Shown here piece by piece: positions 5,908 through 16,424 of a stretch of 35,640 nt of DNA (the stretch's first letter is position 1; each line of letters opens with the position of its first letter). Source of the DNA: a virus. The notes under the pieces are model-generated. The model was given only the letters and a program-made list of their open reading frames with translations. It was not told where the DNA came from and searched no databases. The translations under genes were made by a program, and so were the position numbers. Location: positions 1-35,640 of IMG/VR virus record IMGVR_UViG_3300033144_003964; one strand, 5' to 3'.

Positions 5908-7161
5908 TTGGCAGGTACAGCAGAAACAGGTGAAAGACAATTTGCTCAGTCGAGAACTTATGATCTTATTTTAACAGTTAAAGACCAGGATTATTCAAAT
6001 GATTTAATCTCATGTCAAGTAGTTTCATCAGTTAACTCAATTTATAATATTGTGAAATTAGAATTGTTTGTTGACCCAAATGATATTTTAGTAGATATTA
6101 CAGGAGAAGATCCATTAAAATTATCAATTATTCAATTAGGAGAAGCAAATCCTTCTAACTATGACAGGTTGGATTTTGATTTGATGTATATTAAATCTGG
6201 ATTTGAGATGCCAATGAGAGAAAGATCTGATACTATTGCTCAAAAAGATCGAACTTCTTTTACGATTACGTGTGTTGTTAGGGAAGCATATAAAACAATG
6301 ACAACACTTGTTAATAAAATTTATATGGGTAAAACCATGCAAGAAATAATTGAAGATTTGGTTCAGAATAATACCAATGCTACATTAACATTAGACACTG
6401 ATAATATAAATACTGAAATTTTAGATCAAGTATTAATTCCCCCAAGTACATTATCAAATAGTTTAAAATATTTAGATGATACATTTGGAATATATAAAGG
6501 GATTGCAAATTATCAATGTTCAAACGATAATGTAGTTGAAATAAAAAACATATCAAAAAAATTAAACATGAATCAAACCTTTACAATATATCAATTAGCA
6601 ACCGATACTGATAGTTTAAATATTATCGAAGAAGCATCAACAAAAGATAATGTTTTCTATACTTATGATAATTTATTAATTCAATACTCTGCTAATTCAA
6701 AGATGTCAGTCTTATCAAAAAATTTAAAACATATAGTTAAACCTTCAGACACTTTATCATATGAAATTGAACAGGATTTAGAAGAAATTTCTAAAGATTA
6801 TGGATTAATTTACAGTTCAAGAATTCCTGATAAAAAAATACAATTTGATCCTATTATTGAAAATCGAACTAGATATTATACAAATCATACAGGATATGAC
6901 AAAAATTCTGATTTTGCAATATCTAAAATTGCAAGAGCTACAGCAAATATAATGAACATTTCATTTAGAGTTGAAAGAAATATGAATTTATTACCATTAG
7001 TCAAATCTGGTGAATCGGTTAAATTGAATACTGAAATTCAAGAGTATATACGATTAGCTGGTAAATATATTCTTAAATCAACTATATTGGTTTTTGAAAA
7101 GTCAAGGGATTGGGAAGCAGTAGCAATGATTTATTTAATGAGGAGCAACAAGGATAGCTAA
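5908..7161 (+). CDS. Probable baseplate hub / tail structural protein, 417 aa
   Basis: The first gene of the + strand virion operon. Its overall pattern, a beta-rich N-terminal half (TYDLILTVKDQDYSNDLISCQVV), then SFTITCVVREAYKTMTTLVNKIYMGKTMQEIIEDL, and a C-terminal half with SVKLNTEIQEYIRLAGKYIL, resembles T4 gp27-like hub proteins (gpD-type fold), which form the trimeric ring joining tail tube and baseplate. The start is TTG 5908, set by GGAGG at 5894-5898; no ATG fits. The similarity is by pattern, not alignment. Confidence 0.55.
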   Translation: MAGTAETGERQFAQSRTYDLILTVKDQDYSNDLISCQVVSSVNSIYNIVKLELFVDPNDILVDITGEDPLKLSIIQLGEANPSNYDRLDFDLMYIKSGFEMPMRERSDTIAQKDRTSFTITCVVREAYKTMTTLVNKIYMGKTMQEIIEDLVQNNTNATLTLDTDNINTEILDQVLIPPSTLSNSLKYLDDTFGIYKGIANYQCSNDNVVEIKNISKKLNMNQTFTIYQLATDTDSLNIIEEASTKDNVFYTYDNLLIQYSANSKMSVLSKNLKHIVKPSDTLSYEIEQDLEEISKDYGLIYSSRIPDKKIQFDPIIENRTRYYTNHTGYDKNSDFAISKIARATANIMNISFRVERNMNLLPLVKSGESVKLNTEIQEYIRLAGKYILKSTILVFEKSRDWEAVAMIYLMRSNKDS

Positions 7162-7170
7162 GGAGAAAAA

Positions 7171-7617
7171 GTGTTGACAAAACAAAGAGTTAGAGAATTT
7201 TTGAAGTGTTCAAATGATTATAAATATTTCAGAAACAATTATCTAATTCAAGATAATAATTCTGAGGCATTGACTTTTATCTGTTGGATTCTTTTATGTA
7301 AATCGAATAAAACTATAATATATTTAATCAAAGATTTGAAAAATGGAGAACAATTAATTATAACTCTTTATCGATTTTTAGAAAATCTACCAAGGTGGAT
7401 AAAACCAATATTCATTGAAAAAAATAAATCTGGTTTTACACTAGAAAACGGAAATCGATTCTGTGTTGTTTCTAAACGAAACAAATCTAGAGATATAAGA
7501 TTTGATTATGTCGTAGTTAATAGTTTTTCAATTATTGACGAATACAAAGATGATTTAAAACTTTCAATGAAAAAACCTATTAATAATCTCAACAGAAGAA
7601 TAATATATTTAATATAG
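7171..7617 (+). CDS. Truncated, ATP-site-less paralogue of the terminase N-terminal domain, 148 aa
   Basis: The protein lines up with the first ~180 residues of the TerL encoded next. REFLKCSNDYKYFRNNYL matches SEWMKCQNSFDYFIRNYI. LYRFLENLPRWIKPIFIEKNKSGFTLENG matches FIAGFIDKLPKWMNPGFDKRNERSFELLNG. FDYVVVNSFSIIDE sits where TerL has FLILDEAAFT. The Walker A region is lost and the Walker B acidic pair is absent, so it should not hydrolyse ATP. The start is GTG 7171 or TTG 7174 after AAGGAG (7160-7165). It occupies the place where small terminase usually lies. I infer a diverged tandem duplicate, perhaps a regulator of packaging. Confidence 0.6.
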   Translation: MLTKQRVREFLKCSNDYKYFRNNYLIQDNNSEALTFICWILLCKSNKTIIYLIKDLKNGEQLIITLYRFLENLPRWIKPIFIEKNKSGFTLENGNRFCVVSKRNKSRDIRFDYVVVNSFSIIDEYKDDLKLSMKKPINNLNRRIIYLI

Positions 7618-7626
7618 GAAATCGAA

Positions 7627-9291
7627 ATGGCAAGTAAGAAGAAACAGGATTTTAAAAGACTAACTGAAGATCGTTTGAGTGAATGGATGAAGTGTCAAAA
7701 TAGTTTTGATTATTTTATACGAAATTATATTTACTTGAGTCTTCCCGGTGGAGATGTCAAAATTACTCCATATGATAAACAGTTGGAATTACTCCAATTA
7801 GTTGAAGATAATCATTTTGCCATTGTATTAAAAAGTCGTCAAATAGGAATCAGTACAATTACTCAAGCATATGTATGCTGGTTGGTAGTATTTTTTAAAA
7901 ATGCTGTAGTTGGTGTTGTTTCAAAAAATGGAGATGCAGCAACTAAATTTTCCAGGTTTATTGCTGGATTCATTGATAAATTACCTAAATGGATGAATCC
8001 TGGTTTTGATAAAAGAAATGAAAGATCCTTTGAATTATTAAATGGATCTAAGTGTTATAATACACCAGTTGATCCTAAGAATCCTGGTAACTGTCTTCGT
8101 GGTGAAGCTATTACGTTTTTAATTTTGGATGAGGCAGCATTTACTCAAAAATTAGAAGAAGCATGGACTTCAATAGTTCCGGCATTAGCAACAAGTCAAA
8201 AACATGCTAAAGTTGCTGGTGTTCCATATGGAACTATTATATTATCAACTCCAAACAAAACAACTGGAATGGGGAAGTTTTTCTATTCAAGATATTTAAA
8301 AGCAACATCTGGAGAGGGTAGACTTAAACCTTTTATCATACATTGGAAAATGATTAAAGAATTGGCCACTGATCCAGAATGGTATTCAACTCAGTGTGAG
8401 TTATTTGATAATGATCCAAGAAGAATTCAACAAGAGCTTGAGCTTAAATTCTTACCCACTGAGGGGTCATTTTTTGATGATAAAACCAATACTATTTTAC
8501 AGGAGAACCCAGGAGATCCAATAGAAATTCAAAAGATTTTTAACGGTGAAATTCGGGTGTATCAACGTCCTGTTCCTGGTAGACATTATTTAACCGGAGT
8601 TGATACTGCTACTGAGAACGGAGAGGATAAATCAACCATTGTAATTTTTGATTATATAACAATGGAACAGGTTTGGGAGTATCAGGCAAAATGTGCTGTA
8701 ACCGATTTCTGCAAAATTGTTAAAGTTGCATGTGCTACTTATCCAGGTACTATCGTTATTGAAAACAATAGTGTTGGTAATCAAGTAATGGAAACAATGG
8801 ATCGAAGTAGTTATCATACAATGTTATATAAAGAAAAAAGAAAAAACAGAAAAGGTCAAATTACTGGCATCGTACCAGGATTATGTATGGATCGTCAGAG
8901 TAGACCACTTGTTATTGATTCATTATTTTCATATGTTACCAATTATCCAAATATGATTAAATCAAAAAATTTAGCTTTGGAATTGATTGGTTTGGTGACT
9001 AAAAAGAGTGGTAAAGTTGAAGCTGATGAAGGGTGTCATGACGATTTAGCTATGGCAGCTTCAATGTGTTATTATGTCAGAAAGTATGATCCACCGGTTA
9101 TGATTAGTCACACACATTCAGAAGAATATATCGATTTCAAAAATATAATGGGTATGAATGATGTGTATCTTGGAGATATGGATAATGCTTCAATTATAAA
9201 ACATGTAAAAAATAAAATGGCCAATTCTGATATGGCAAAACAAGAAGATTTTTCATTTGTTGATATTATGCAATTTTATGAAGATCATTAA
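7627..9291 (+). CDS. terL: Terminase large subunit, 554 aa
   Basis: The DNA-packaging motor and headful nuclease of T4 gp17 type. The N-terminal ATPase has a Q-motif region (TPYDKQLELL), a variant Walker A (residues 69-77, KSRQIGIST, with the lysine at the front), Walker B with catalytic glutamate (FLILDEAAF, about 164-172) and a coupling motif region (ILSTPNKTTGMGKFF). The C-terminal RNase H-like nuclease has its acidic residues in LTGVDTATENGEDKSTIVIFD (about 320-340), VIENNSVG and CHDDLAMA (about 467-474). Length is typical. It is preceded by a degenerate paralogue and followed by a homing endonuclease. The ribosome site is weak (AGGAAAT). Confidence 0.95.
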   Translation: MASKKKQDFKRLTEDRLSEWMKCQNSFDYFIRNYIYLSLPGGDVKITPYDKQLELLQLVEDNHFAIVLKSRQIGISTITQAYVCWLVVFFKNAVVGVVSKNGDAATKFSRFIAGFIDKLPKWMNPGFDKRNERSFELLNGSKCYNTPVDPKNPGNCLRGEAITFLILDEAAFTQKLEEAWTSIVPALATSQKHAKVAGVPYGTIILSTPNKTTGMGKFFYSRYLKATSGEGRLKPFIIHWKMIKELATDPEWYSTQCELFDNDPRRIQQELELKFLPTEGSFFDDKTNTILQENPGDPIEIQKIFNGEIRVYQRPVPGRHYLTGVDTATENGEDKSTIVIFDYITMEQVWEYQAKCAVTDFCKIVKVACATYPGTIVIENNSVGNQVMETMDRSSYHTMLYKEKRKNRKGQITGIVPGLCMDRQSRPLVIDSLFSYVTNYPNMIKSKNLALELIGLVTKKSGKVEADEGCHDDLAMAASMCYYVRKYDPPVMISHTHSEEYIDFKNIMGMNDVYLGDMDNASIIKHVKNKMANSDMAKQEDFSFVDIMQFYEDH

Positions 9292-9302
9292 AGGAGTAAA
9301 AT

Positions 9303-10931
9303 TTGAATATTTGTGAAATTTGTAAAAAAGAATTTAAGAATTTAATTTGTTTATCATATCATATCAAAGCACATAAAATATCTACAAAAGAATATTATGA
9401 TAAATATTTAAAAAATAATGGTGAAGGTTTATGTTCTATTTGTAAAAATGAAACAAATTTTATTAGTATTAATAGAGGATATAGAAAATTTTGTAGTAGT
9501 GAATGTTTATCAAAATCTGATGATATAAAAAATAAAAGAAAAAATACAATGTTAGAAAGGTACGGAGTTGAAAATGCAGCACAATCAAAATTTCTAATGG
9601 ATAAACAAAGACGAACATGCCTTAAAAACTATGGTTATGAAAATCCGTCTAAAAGTGAAGAAATAAAAAATAAAAAAAGAATAACATGTTTAGAAAATTA
9701 TGGTGTTGAGAATCCACTTCAATCTGATAAAGTTAAAGAAAAAACGAAAAAAACAATGTTAAATAAATATGGGGTTGAAAACCCATTCCAAAGTGAAGAA
9801 ATAAAAAATAAAATTAAAAAAACTAATTTAAAAAAATATAATACTGAAAATTTATTTCAATCAGGGGAAATAAAAGAAAAAATTAAAAAAACAAATTTTA
9901 ATAAAATGTTAGAAAAAATTATTAATTTATTTAATTTTTTAAATTTGGAGTTAATATCAAACTACAAACATAGCAGAGAATCGATAAAATTAAAATGTTT
10001 AAAATGTAATACAATATTTGAAACAAATTATTTTTATATTCAACAAGGATATGGAAAATGTCCGAATTGTTTTCCCAAATATAAATCAATAGAAGAAAAC
10101 AAAATAAATTATTTTGTTAAATCGTTTAATTTTAAAATTATTGAAAATTCTAGAGATATTATATCACCATATGAATTAGATTTGTATATTCCAGATGAAA
10201 AATTAGCAATAGAATTTAATGGTTTATATTGGCACTCTGAACAATTCAAAACTAAAAATTATCATTTAAATAAAACTGAAAGTTGTGAAAAACAAGATAT
10301 AAAATTAATTCACATATTTGAGGATGAATGGATTTTGAAAAAGGAGATTATTAAGTCAAAATTAAAACAACTTTTGAATTTAAATAAAGATATTAAAAGA
10401 ATCCATGCCAGAAAGTGTCGTATAAAAGAAATATCTCCAAAAGTTAAAAATGAATTTCTTAATAGATATCATATTCAAGGAGAAGATAAATCTGTTGTAA
10501 AATTGGGTGCTTTTTATGGTAATGAATTAGTTTCTGTAATGACATTTTCACATGGTAGTATATCTCGAAAAAAATTAAATGAAAACAATTGGGAACTTTC
10601 AAGATTTTGTTCAAATTCAAATTATCATATTCCAGGTATTGCTTCTAAATTGTTGACATATTTTAAACGTAATTATGAATGGAATGAAATATTTAGTTAT
10701 GCTGATAGAAGATGGTCAGAAGGTAATTTATATTATAAAATTGGTTTTGAGTTGGATTCTATAACTAAACCAAATTATTGGTATGTGAAAAATGGTATTA
10801 GAATTCATCGTTTTAATTTGAGAAAAAAATATAATGAACCAAAAGATGTTCCAGAATGGGTGCTAAGAAGTGAAGAAGGATATTGTAGAATATGGGATTG
10901 TGGACATTTTAAATTTATTATGAGGAAATAA
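9303..10931 (+). CDS. Large homing-type endonuclease: zinc fingers, RYGVENP repeats, PD-(D/E)XK core, C-terminal GNAT-like domain, 542 aa
   Basis: The N-terminus has a zinc finger (CEICKKEF ... HIKAH) and further CSIC/FCSSEC cysteines. Residues about 80-200 carry five repeats of a (R/K)YGVENP-QSEEIKNKIKKT type unit, a DNA-binding module common in phage homing nucleases. A second zinc ribbon (CLKC, CPNC) precedes the Vsr/PD-(D/E)XK-like core, with ELDLYIPDEKLAIEFNGLYWHSE and IFEDEW (about 290-350). The C-terminal ~150 residues (VKLGAFYGNELVSVMTF ... GIASKLLTYF ... YYKIGFE) look like an acetyltransferase-type fold. The start is TTG 9303 after AAAGGAG. It is inserted directly behind terL, a typical target of such free-standing elements. 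Confidence 0.85.
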   Translation: MNICEICKKEFKNLICLSYHIKAHKISTKEYYDKYLKNNGEGLCSICKNETNFISINRGYRKFCSSECLSKSDDIKNKRKNTMLERYGVENAAQSKFLMDKQRRTCLKNYGYENPSKSEEIKNKKRITCLENYGVENPLQSDKVKEKTKKTMLNKYGVENPFQSEEIKNKIKKTNLKKYNTENLFQSGEIKEKIKKTNFNKMLEKIINLFNFLNLELISNYKHSRESIKLKCLKCNTIFETNYFYIQQGYGKCPNCFPKYKSIEENKINYFVKSFNFKIIENSRDIISPYELDLYIPDEKLAIEFNGLYWHSEQFKTKNYHLNKTESCEKQDIKLIHIFEDEWILKKEIIKSKLKQLLNLNKDIKRIHARKCRIKEISPKVKNEFLNRYHIQGEDKSVVKLGAFYGNELVSVMTFSHGSISRKKLNENNWELSRFCSNSNYHIPGIASKLLTYFKRNYEWNEIFSYADRRWSEGNLYYKIGFELDSITKPNYWYVKNGIRIHRFNLRKKYNEPKDVPEWVLRSEEGYCRIWDCGHFKFIMRK

Positions 10932-10935
10932 TTAA

Positions 10936-11844
10936 ATGAAAAATATATCAGAACTTTTTGCACCACCCATAAATCTTCATGCTATTCCTGTATTTGGATC
11001 TATGAAATTATATACGTCAGAATCACTGAGGAAAAAATATCTCAAGGCTATGTCCAAAACAGAAAAGTTGAAGTCTGTGATTGGTCACGTATCTAAACTG
11101 GTTAATGATAATATAATAGTTCCAGCTTTTATGACAAAAGGAATAGTTCGTACTCTCTTTTATAGAATGTTTCCGATTGACAGGGCTAGAACAGCAGATC
11201 AATATTTTAAAAAAGAATTTAAAAACGTATATGGATTTTATGATTCAGGCTCTAAAAAAATATATTTATTGATTAGTAATAACATAAATATTTTTGGAGT
11301 ATCAAGTAATAATTTATTGGCTAATTTAACAGTTCATGAAAGTGCTCATATGTATGCAGCCAATAAACCAGGAAAGTTTATATCAAAATTTAGAAGTGAT
11401 TTATTTGATTATTATAATTATTATTTTACTGAGCTTTTAGATTTAAAAGGAAATTATTCTAAAGAGTTATTAACAATTATTGAATTATTATTCGGTAGAT
11501 TTGAAAAAGGTAAAGACATCTCAAATAAAGATTTGGTTCGATATCATACTTTATTAATGAAATTTAAACCTTTCTCACAACTTAAAGATGATGAGTTCGA
11601 CCGTAAAATTCGAGATTATATAGTTGCAGTTAAATTATTTGTTAAAAGCACTTCAGTATTCATTAGAAATATGAATCGATATATGGAAATATTATTACCA
11701 TTGGAACATGCTTATAAGAAAACTTTTGGTGGTACTGATGCTGGAAATTTGGTAATTCAAGAATTATTATTTCCATCAGAGGTTATAGCTGTAGCATCAG
11801 AGATTGGCAATGGATCATCAATTGTTAGAAAAATATTCAGTTAA
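10936..11844 (+). CDS. Putative HExxH zinc metallopeptidase-like protein, 302 aa
   Basis: Residues 134-138 read HESAH within NLTVHESAHMYAA, a zinc-binding HExxH helix as in gluzincin/minigluzincin peptidases; a later glutamate in IQELLFPSE could be the third ligand. The rest is helical, without signal peptide. Position among virion genes, between terL and the tape measure, suggests a structural or maturation role. I cannot tell whether it is an active protease. The ATG follows GAGGAAATA in the end of the endonuclease gene. Confidence 0.6.
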   Translation: MKNISELFAPPINLHAIPVFGSMKLYTSESLRKKYLKAMSKTEKLKSVIGHVSKLVNDNIIVPAFMTKGIVRTLFYRMFPIDRARTADQYFKKEFKNVYGFYDSGSKKIYLLISNNINIFGVSSNNLLANLTVHESAHMYAANKPGKFISKFRSDLFDYYNYYFTELLDLKGNYSKELLTIIELLFGRFEKGKDISNKDLVRYHTLLMKFKPFSQLKDDEFDRKIRDYIVAVKLFVKSTSVFIRNMNRYMEILLPLEHAYKKTFGGTDAGNLVIQELLFPSEVIAVASEIGNGSSIVRKIFS

Positions 11845-11860
11845 TTAAAAGGAGATTAAA

Positions 11861-14800
11861 ATGGCAAATAGAGATATGCCAGAATTCGATGAGCTTGAAA
11901 CTGATATAATGAAGAATGCCCGAAAGATTAATTCGATGTCGGGACAAGTTCAAAAATTAACAGAAAAAGATGTGAGAAGAGTTTCATCAGCTAAAGGTGA
12001 AGTAGAACTTGTTTCAACAACAGCTAAAGTTATGAGAAACTCTTAGATATACAAAAGAAGCCATAGGACAATATAGCAAAGCCATTGGTGAGGATGTTAG
12101 TGTTGATAAAAAGAATATAACAGCATTAGCTTTGGCAAGAGCAACACCTATATTTGGATACTTTGCAGCAAAATTTATGGAGACTGATGTATTTCAAAAG
12201 GCTGCTCAAAATATAAAAGATCAAATGGGAAATGCAGTTTCATTTGTTGGTGCTAAATTAAAAACCGTATTATCTGCACCATTTCGTGGTATATCATCTC
12301 TATTCAAAAAAAGAAATAAATTACCAGCAGAAAGTTTGGGTAAAGATCCAAAAACTGGCCGGAGAGGAACATTCGTAGAACGAGACGGAAAGATTCATTT
12401 TCATCCAATAGGTAGATCGAAAATGACTCCGATGAAAATTCCAAAGATGGCAAGGGGTGGGTATGTTGAAAAAGGTGGTTTAACAAGACTACACCCTGCT
12501 GAAGTTGTAATGCCTATCGATAAATTATTAGATCGTATTGACGAAAAAATTGAAAATGAAGCTGATGTTCGTATGAATAAAATGATGAGAGGTATTACCG
12601 TTCAACAAATGAGAATGATGAAACGATATATGAAAACACAAGCAGAAGTTCAAACAAAATCATTTACTGATAGCTATAAAGAACAATATAAATCATTTGT
12701 CGAACCATTCAATACAAAAATGGTTGATGCTTTTTCAGATTTAAAAACTGCTTTGTTGGGTCAACCTAACAACATTGGTATATCGATGAGATTAATGTGG
12801 CAACGATTTTTAGGTAAACACCCATTTTTTACAAAATTTTTACAATTTTCAGATATGTTTCTTAAAACTTTAACTTGGCCAATTAAATTTTTATTTAAAA
12901 GACGTGGTGGACGACTTTTCAGATGGGTTGCATCAAAATCTAGTAATCCAATTGTGTCTACAGCAGAAACATTGTCAAGATTTACTCCTGCTGCATTAGG
13001 TTACTATGATAATATGTTAACAGTATTAAAAGATAGTTTAATTGTACAAAAAGATTTAGTATCGTTTTTTACTGGTCAAAGATATAGTGCAAGCATTTTA
13101 AGAAGTCCGAAAAGGTGGTCTTTTGCTAGTGTGTTGAAAGACATGGCTATGGGTGATGTTAGACGATTTGGTCGTTGGGGTAGAAAGGTTAAAAATTATT
13201 TATTTGGTGGTGGTGGTGCAGAAGAAATGAGTGAAGAAGCACAACCAATAACAATGACTGATAGAGTTGATACGATGATCGATTTGTTAAGAGATATTGC
13301 AAATAGTTCGTCAAGATCAACAAAAGAAGATACGTTCAAAGGTTATATAAAAACAGATGGTATATGGCAAAAGAAAACAATAGAAGTTGAGAAAAAACAG
13401 CTTCACGAACAAAAAAGAAATCGTGGATTCTTTGGTCGTATGAAAGATAGTTTATCATTCATAGGAACAAAGATTAAAAATTTAGCAATACGTATCGGTC
13501 AAGTTGTAATGAAGGGACTCAAAAAAACAATGAGTTTTTTTAAAGGAACAATTGATACTATATTGGCTTTTATTCCTGGATGGTTAAAAATTGCATTTCT
13601 TGTTGCTATAGCACCCACAATTGCAAATAAACTGGGAGATCTATTTCAAAAGAATGTTCTTCCAATTGTTGAAAAATCTATGGCTTCAATGGCTAAAAAT
13701 ATAGGTGGTGTGGTTAGAGATCTTGTTTTTGGAAGAAAGGGTAAAAAATCTGCTGAAGAATATAAGAAAGAAGAGAGTGTGAAAAAGAAAGCCATTATAG
13801 CAGAAGGTAAAAAAATGAAGAAAGCTGGAACATCAAGTGGTGATGTTTCAAGGTTTGTTGCAGAACAATTAAAAAAAGAACAAATTGGTGCTACATTACC
13901 AGAACGATATGAAACTCTAACTGGAGAAAAATTGGGAATTCTCGAAGCCATTAATCTTGGTAGCAAAAGATCCAGAGCCAAAGTTATAAAACTTATTACT
14001 GGTGGTAGAGTTGATATGGAAACGGATATGAGAAATTTATTAGATGAAGTTGAAAAGGGTAAAATGGACCCTAATAAAGCTGGTATATTATATTTGAAGG
14101 CAATGGAAAAGAAGATGAGTCCAATGGCATTCACAGCTTTAACGAAAGCCGGTCCTACTGCATCTGCTGTTGATAATTTTAGAACAATGATGGTTAATAA
14201 AATGGTTTATAATGATAATGGTACTTGGAGAACACAAGATGAATATTTTAAAAAGAGAGCAGGATTTAGTCAAAAAGTAACTGCTAAAATTGGTAAGATG
14301 ATGGATAGTAAATCATTTGGTATATTGGGATTGGAGGATCAATTTAAAGAAGCAACATCAAGAGCAATAAATGCCAAAGATTTAACAGATGCTCAAGAGA
14401 AAAAATATGCCGAATATGTTGAAGAATCAATGACACCGGAAGCATACCGTGTATTAACAAAAGACGGTTTCAGAGGTGTTGCTAATAAATTATCAACAAT
14501 GATTGCAAACAATCAATTAATTGAACATGAAGGTAAATTAAATACAGCATATCAATTTTTAAAGAAAACAGGTAAATTAACTTGGAAAGATAGATTGAAA
14601 TATAAATTTGGTTATGGTGAGGTTTCTCCTGCCGACATGCTCGGAAAATTAGGTGTTAAATCAATAATGACAATGGAACACGGTAAAGAATATATGAAAC
14701 AATTTATGCCGGTGAATCCATATAGTGTTATTACAGTTGCTGATTTAAAATCTGAAATTAAAAAAGGTGGGACAAATGCTTATGATTATGCTCAGGAATT

Positions 14801-15239
14801 AATGGAACGAATTCCAACAGATCAATATAGTGCATTTATGAAAACTGTAATAGGAACTCCTGCATTTCAAAAATCAATGGAACTTGAAAGAAAGGGGAAA
14901 AAGAAAATAAAGAGTATAACAGATATTGTAAATCCAGCTATTAAAAAATCATATGATGTTTTGAATAAAAGTGTTATTAAAAAGACAGAAATAGCTGCAA
15001 ATGAAGCTAAATCTGCTTTTGCAAAACAAAGAGCAATGTTAGAATCGAATAAAAAAGTTCAAAATATGATGGATGGTACTAAAGAAGCATATAACAATTT
15101 GAGTAATTCTGTTAACCATATGGCAAGCTCAGTCACTAATAATATATCAAATAGTATATCAAATACGGCACCACCAAGAAGAGATTTGGTTGGACCTGAT
15201 TCTGATCTTGTAGATATAAATACAGGAGATTTAAAATAA
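11861..15239 (+). CDS. Tape-measure-type virion protein, split by a +1 frameshift near 12041
   Basis: The first part starts at ATG 11861 (AAAAGGAG upstream) and stops at TAG 12044-12046. The second part reads on in the next frame from about 12036 (RYTKEAIGQYSKAIG ... ALALARATPIFGYFAAKF) to 15239, with no usable start or ribosome site of its own. Joined, the product is about 1,125 aa. It has a GGYVEKGGLTRLHPAEVVMP signature common in tape measure proteins (shortly after the join), long Lys-rich helices and a hydrophobic segment near 13560-13630 (GWLKIAFLVAIAPTIA). Such proteins set tail length and help DNA entry. The break may be recoding or a base error. It overlaps the next gene by one base. 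Confidence 0.75.
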
Positions 15240-16411
15240 TGATTACACTACCAAATGTAATAGGATTACCACCATCAAGCATTGTTGATGATCCGTTGAT
15301 ACTCAATTCAATGCCAACGATGACTATTATTCCTTCTGATCCATTTAGAGATATTGGTCTTAACTTATTTAAATTGAATTCTGCATGGCCTAGATATTCT
15401 GATTTATTAAAAGAATTAGGTTATACAACTTCTTCTGATGGGTCTTTAAGAGTTGCATTTTTAGCAGATAACTTCCCAACAGATTCGTTTTCAAATACTT
15501 ATTCTGAATCTTTTCTGAATAGATTTTCGGATATAATTTCATCTGGAGTGTTTGAAGTTCAACAAGTATTAGGTGGTGGTAGAGATATAGGTAAACTTCC
15601 TGGAGCTGCACTTGATGCTCTTGGAGAGATGGGTGGTCCATTTGCAGCATTTGCTAAAGGTGCTAAAGGTGCTGGTTCAGCCGTTGGTGCTGGAGCTAAA
15701 GAGGCTTATAGCAAATTTGTAAGTGGTAGTGGAGCAATGGGTAAAAATATAGATGCCCGTCTCCAAACATTAAAAGGATTATTAAAAACTGGTAGGATAG
15801 ATTTTCCAATGATTTGGAAAAATAGTGGATTCACACCATCCTATACTATAACAGTAAGATTGTATAATCCAAATCCTTCAAGTATTGAATATAAGAAAAG
15901 ATATATTACTGGTCCATTGGCTGCTTTATTATTATTAGCATTACCTCAAACAGAAGATGGTTCGACTTATAGATGGCCATTTTTCCATCAAATTAAAGCT
16001 GCTGGACTGTTTAATATACCTGCTGCTTATATTGGAAATATAACAGTTGTAAAGGGTGGAGACCAGCAACAAATTGCTTATAGTCAAACTTTAGGTATGG
16101 TTGATGTTAGAATAGAATTTGGAAGTTTATATGATTCGATGATAGTTGGTGATAATTATGATTCAGATCAAAGACCAAATTTGAAACATTATATTGAAAC
16201 ACTTGAAGAGCCTGGAAAAAGTGTTTTAAAAACAGATACTGAATCAATACAATCAGAAAATCCTGATTTGATTAGAATGGCAAGAGCTACCAGTGATAGT
16301 TCAAGACAAGTTCAGGAATATGCTGATATGTTGGCCGAAGCAAAACCAAGGGTTCCAGAGGATGAGATATTAGCAGAATCATTACTAATGGCAACTCAAC
16401 CATTAATTTAA
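15239..16411 (+). CDS. Baseplate / tail-tube cap-like structural protein, 390 aa
   Basis: The last gene of the + strand virion operon, starting within the stop region of the tape measure gene. A Gly/Ala-rich, membrane-like stretch (about residues 125-165) precedes a conserved-looking part: FPMIWKNSGFTPSYTITVRLYNP, LAALLLLALPQ, FFHQIKAAGLFNIPAAYIGNITVVKGG, and MVDVRIEFGSLYDSMI. This layout resembles T4 gp48/gp54-type proteins that cap the tail tube at the baseplate. The similarity is suggestive only. A signal peptide is absent. Confidence 0.55.
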   Translation: MITLPNVIGLPPSSIVDDPLILNSMPTMTIIPSDPFRDIGLNLFKLNSAWPRYSDLLKELGYTTSSDGSLRVAFLADNFPTDSFSNTYSESFLNRFSDIISSGVFEVQQVLGGGRDIGKLPGAALDALGEMGGPFAAFAKGAKGAGSAVGAGAKEAYSKFVSGSGAMGKNIDARLQTLKGLLKTGRIDFPMIWKNSGFTPSYTITVRLYNPNPSSIEYKKRYITGPLAALLLLALPQTEDGSTYRWPFFHQIKAAGLFNIPAAYIGNITVVKGGDQQQIAYSQTLGMVDVRIEFGSLYDSMIVGDNYDSDQRPNLKHYIETLEEPGKSVLKTDTESIQSENPDLIRMARATSDSSRQVQEYADMLAEAKPRVPEDEILAESLLMATQPLI

Positions 16412-16424
16412 AATGACGGAACAT

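Noticed and set aside
5750-5974. 74-aa + strand frame across the terminator and promoter region
   Set aside because: It runs through the 5813-5850 terminator and out of frame into the hub gene; no ribosome site.
13646-14134. 162-aa frame on the - strand within the tape measure gene
   Set aside because: It lies fully antisense to a long, coherent coding region, has Ser/Pro/Phe-rich shadow composition and lacks a ribosome site.
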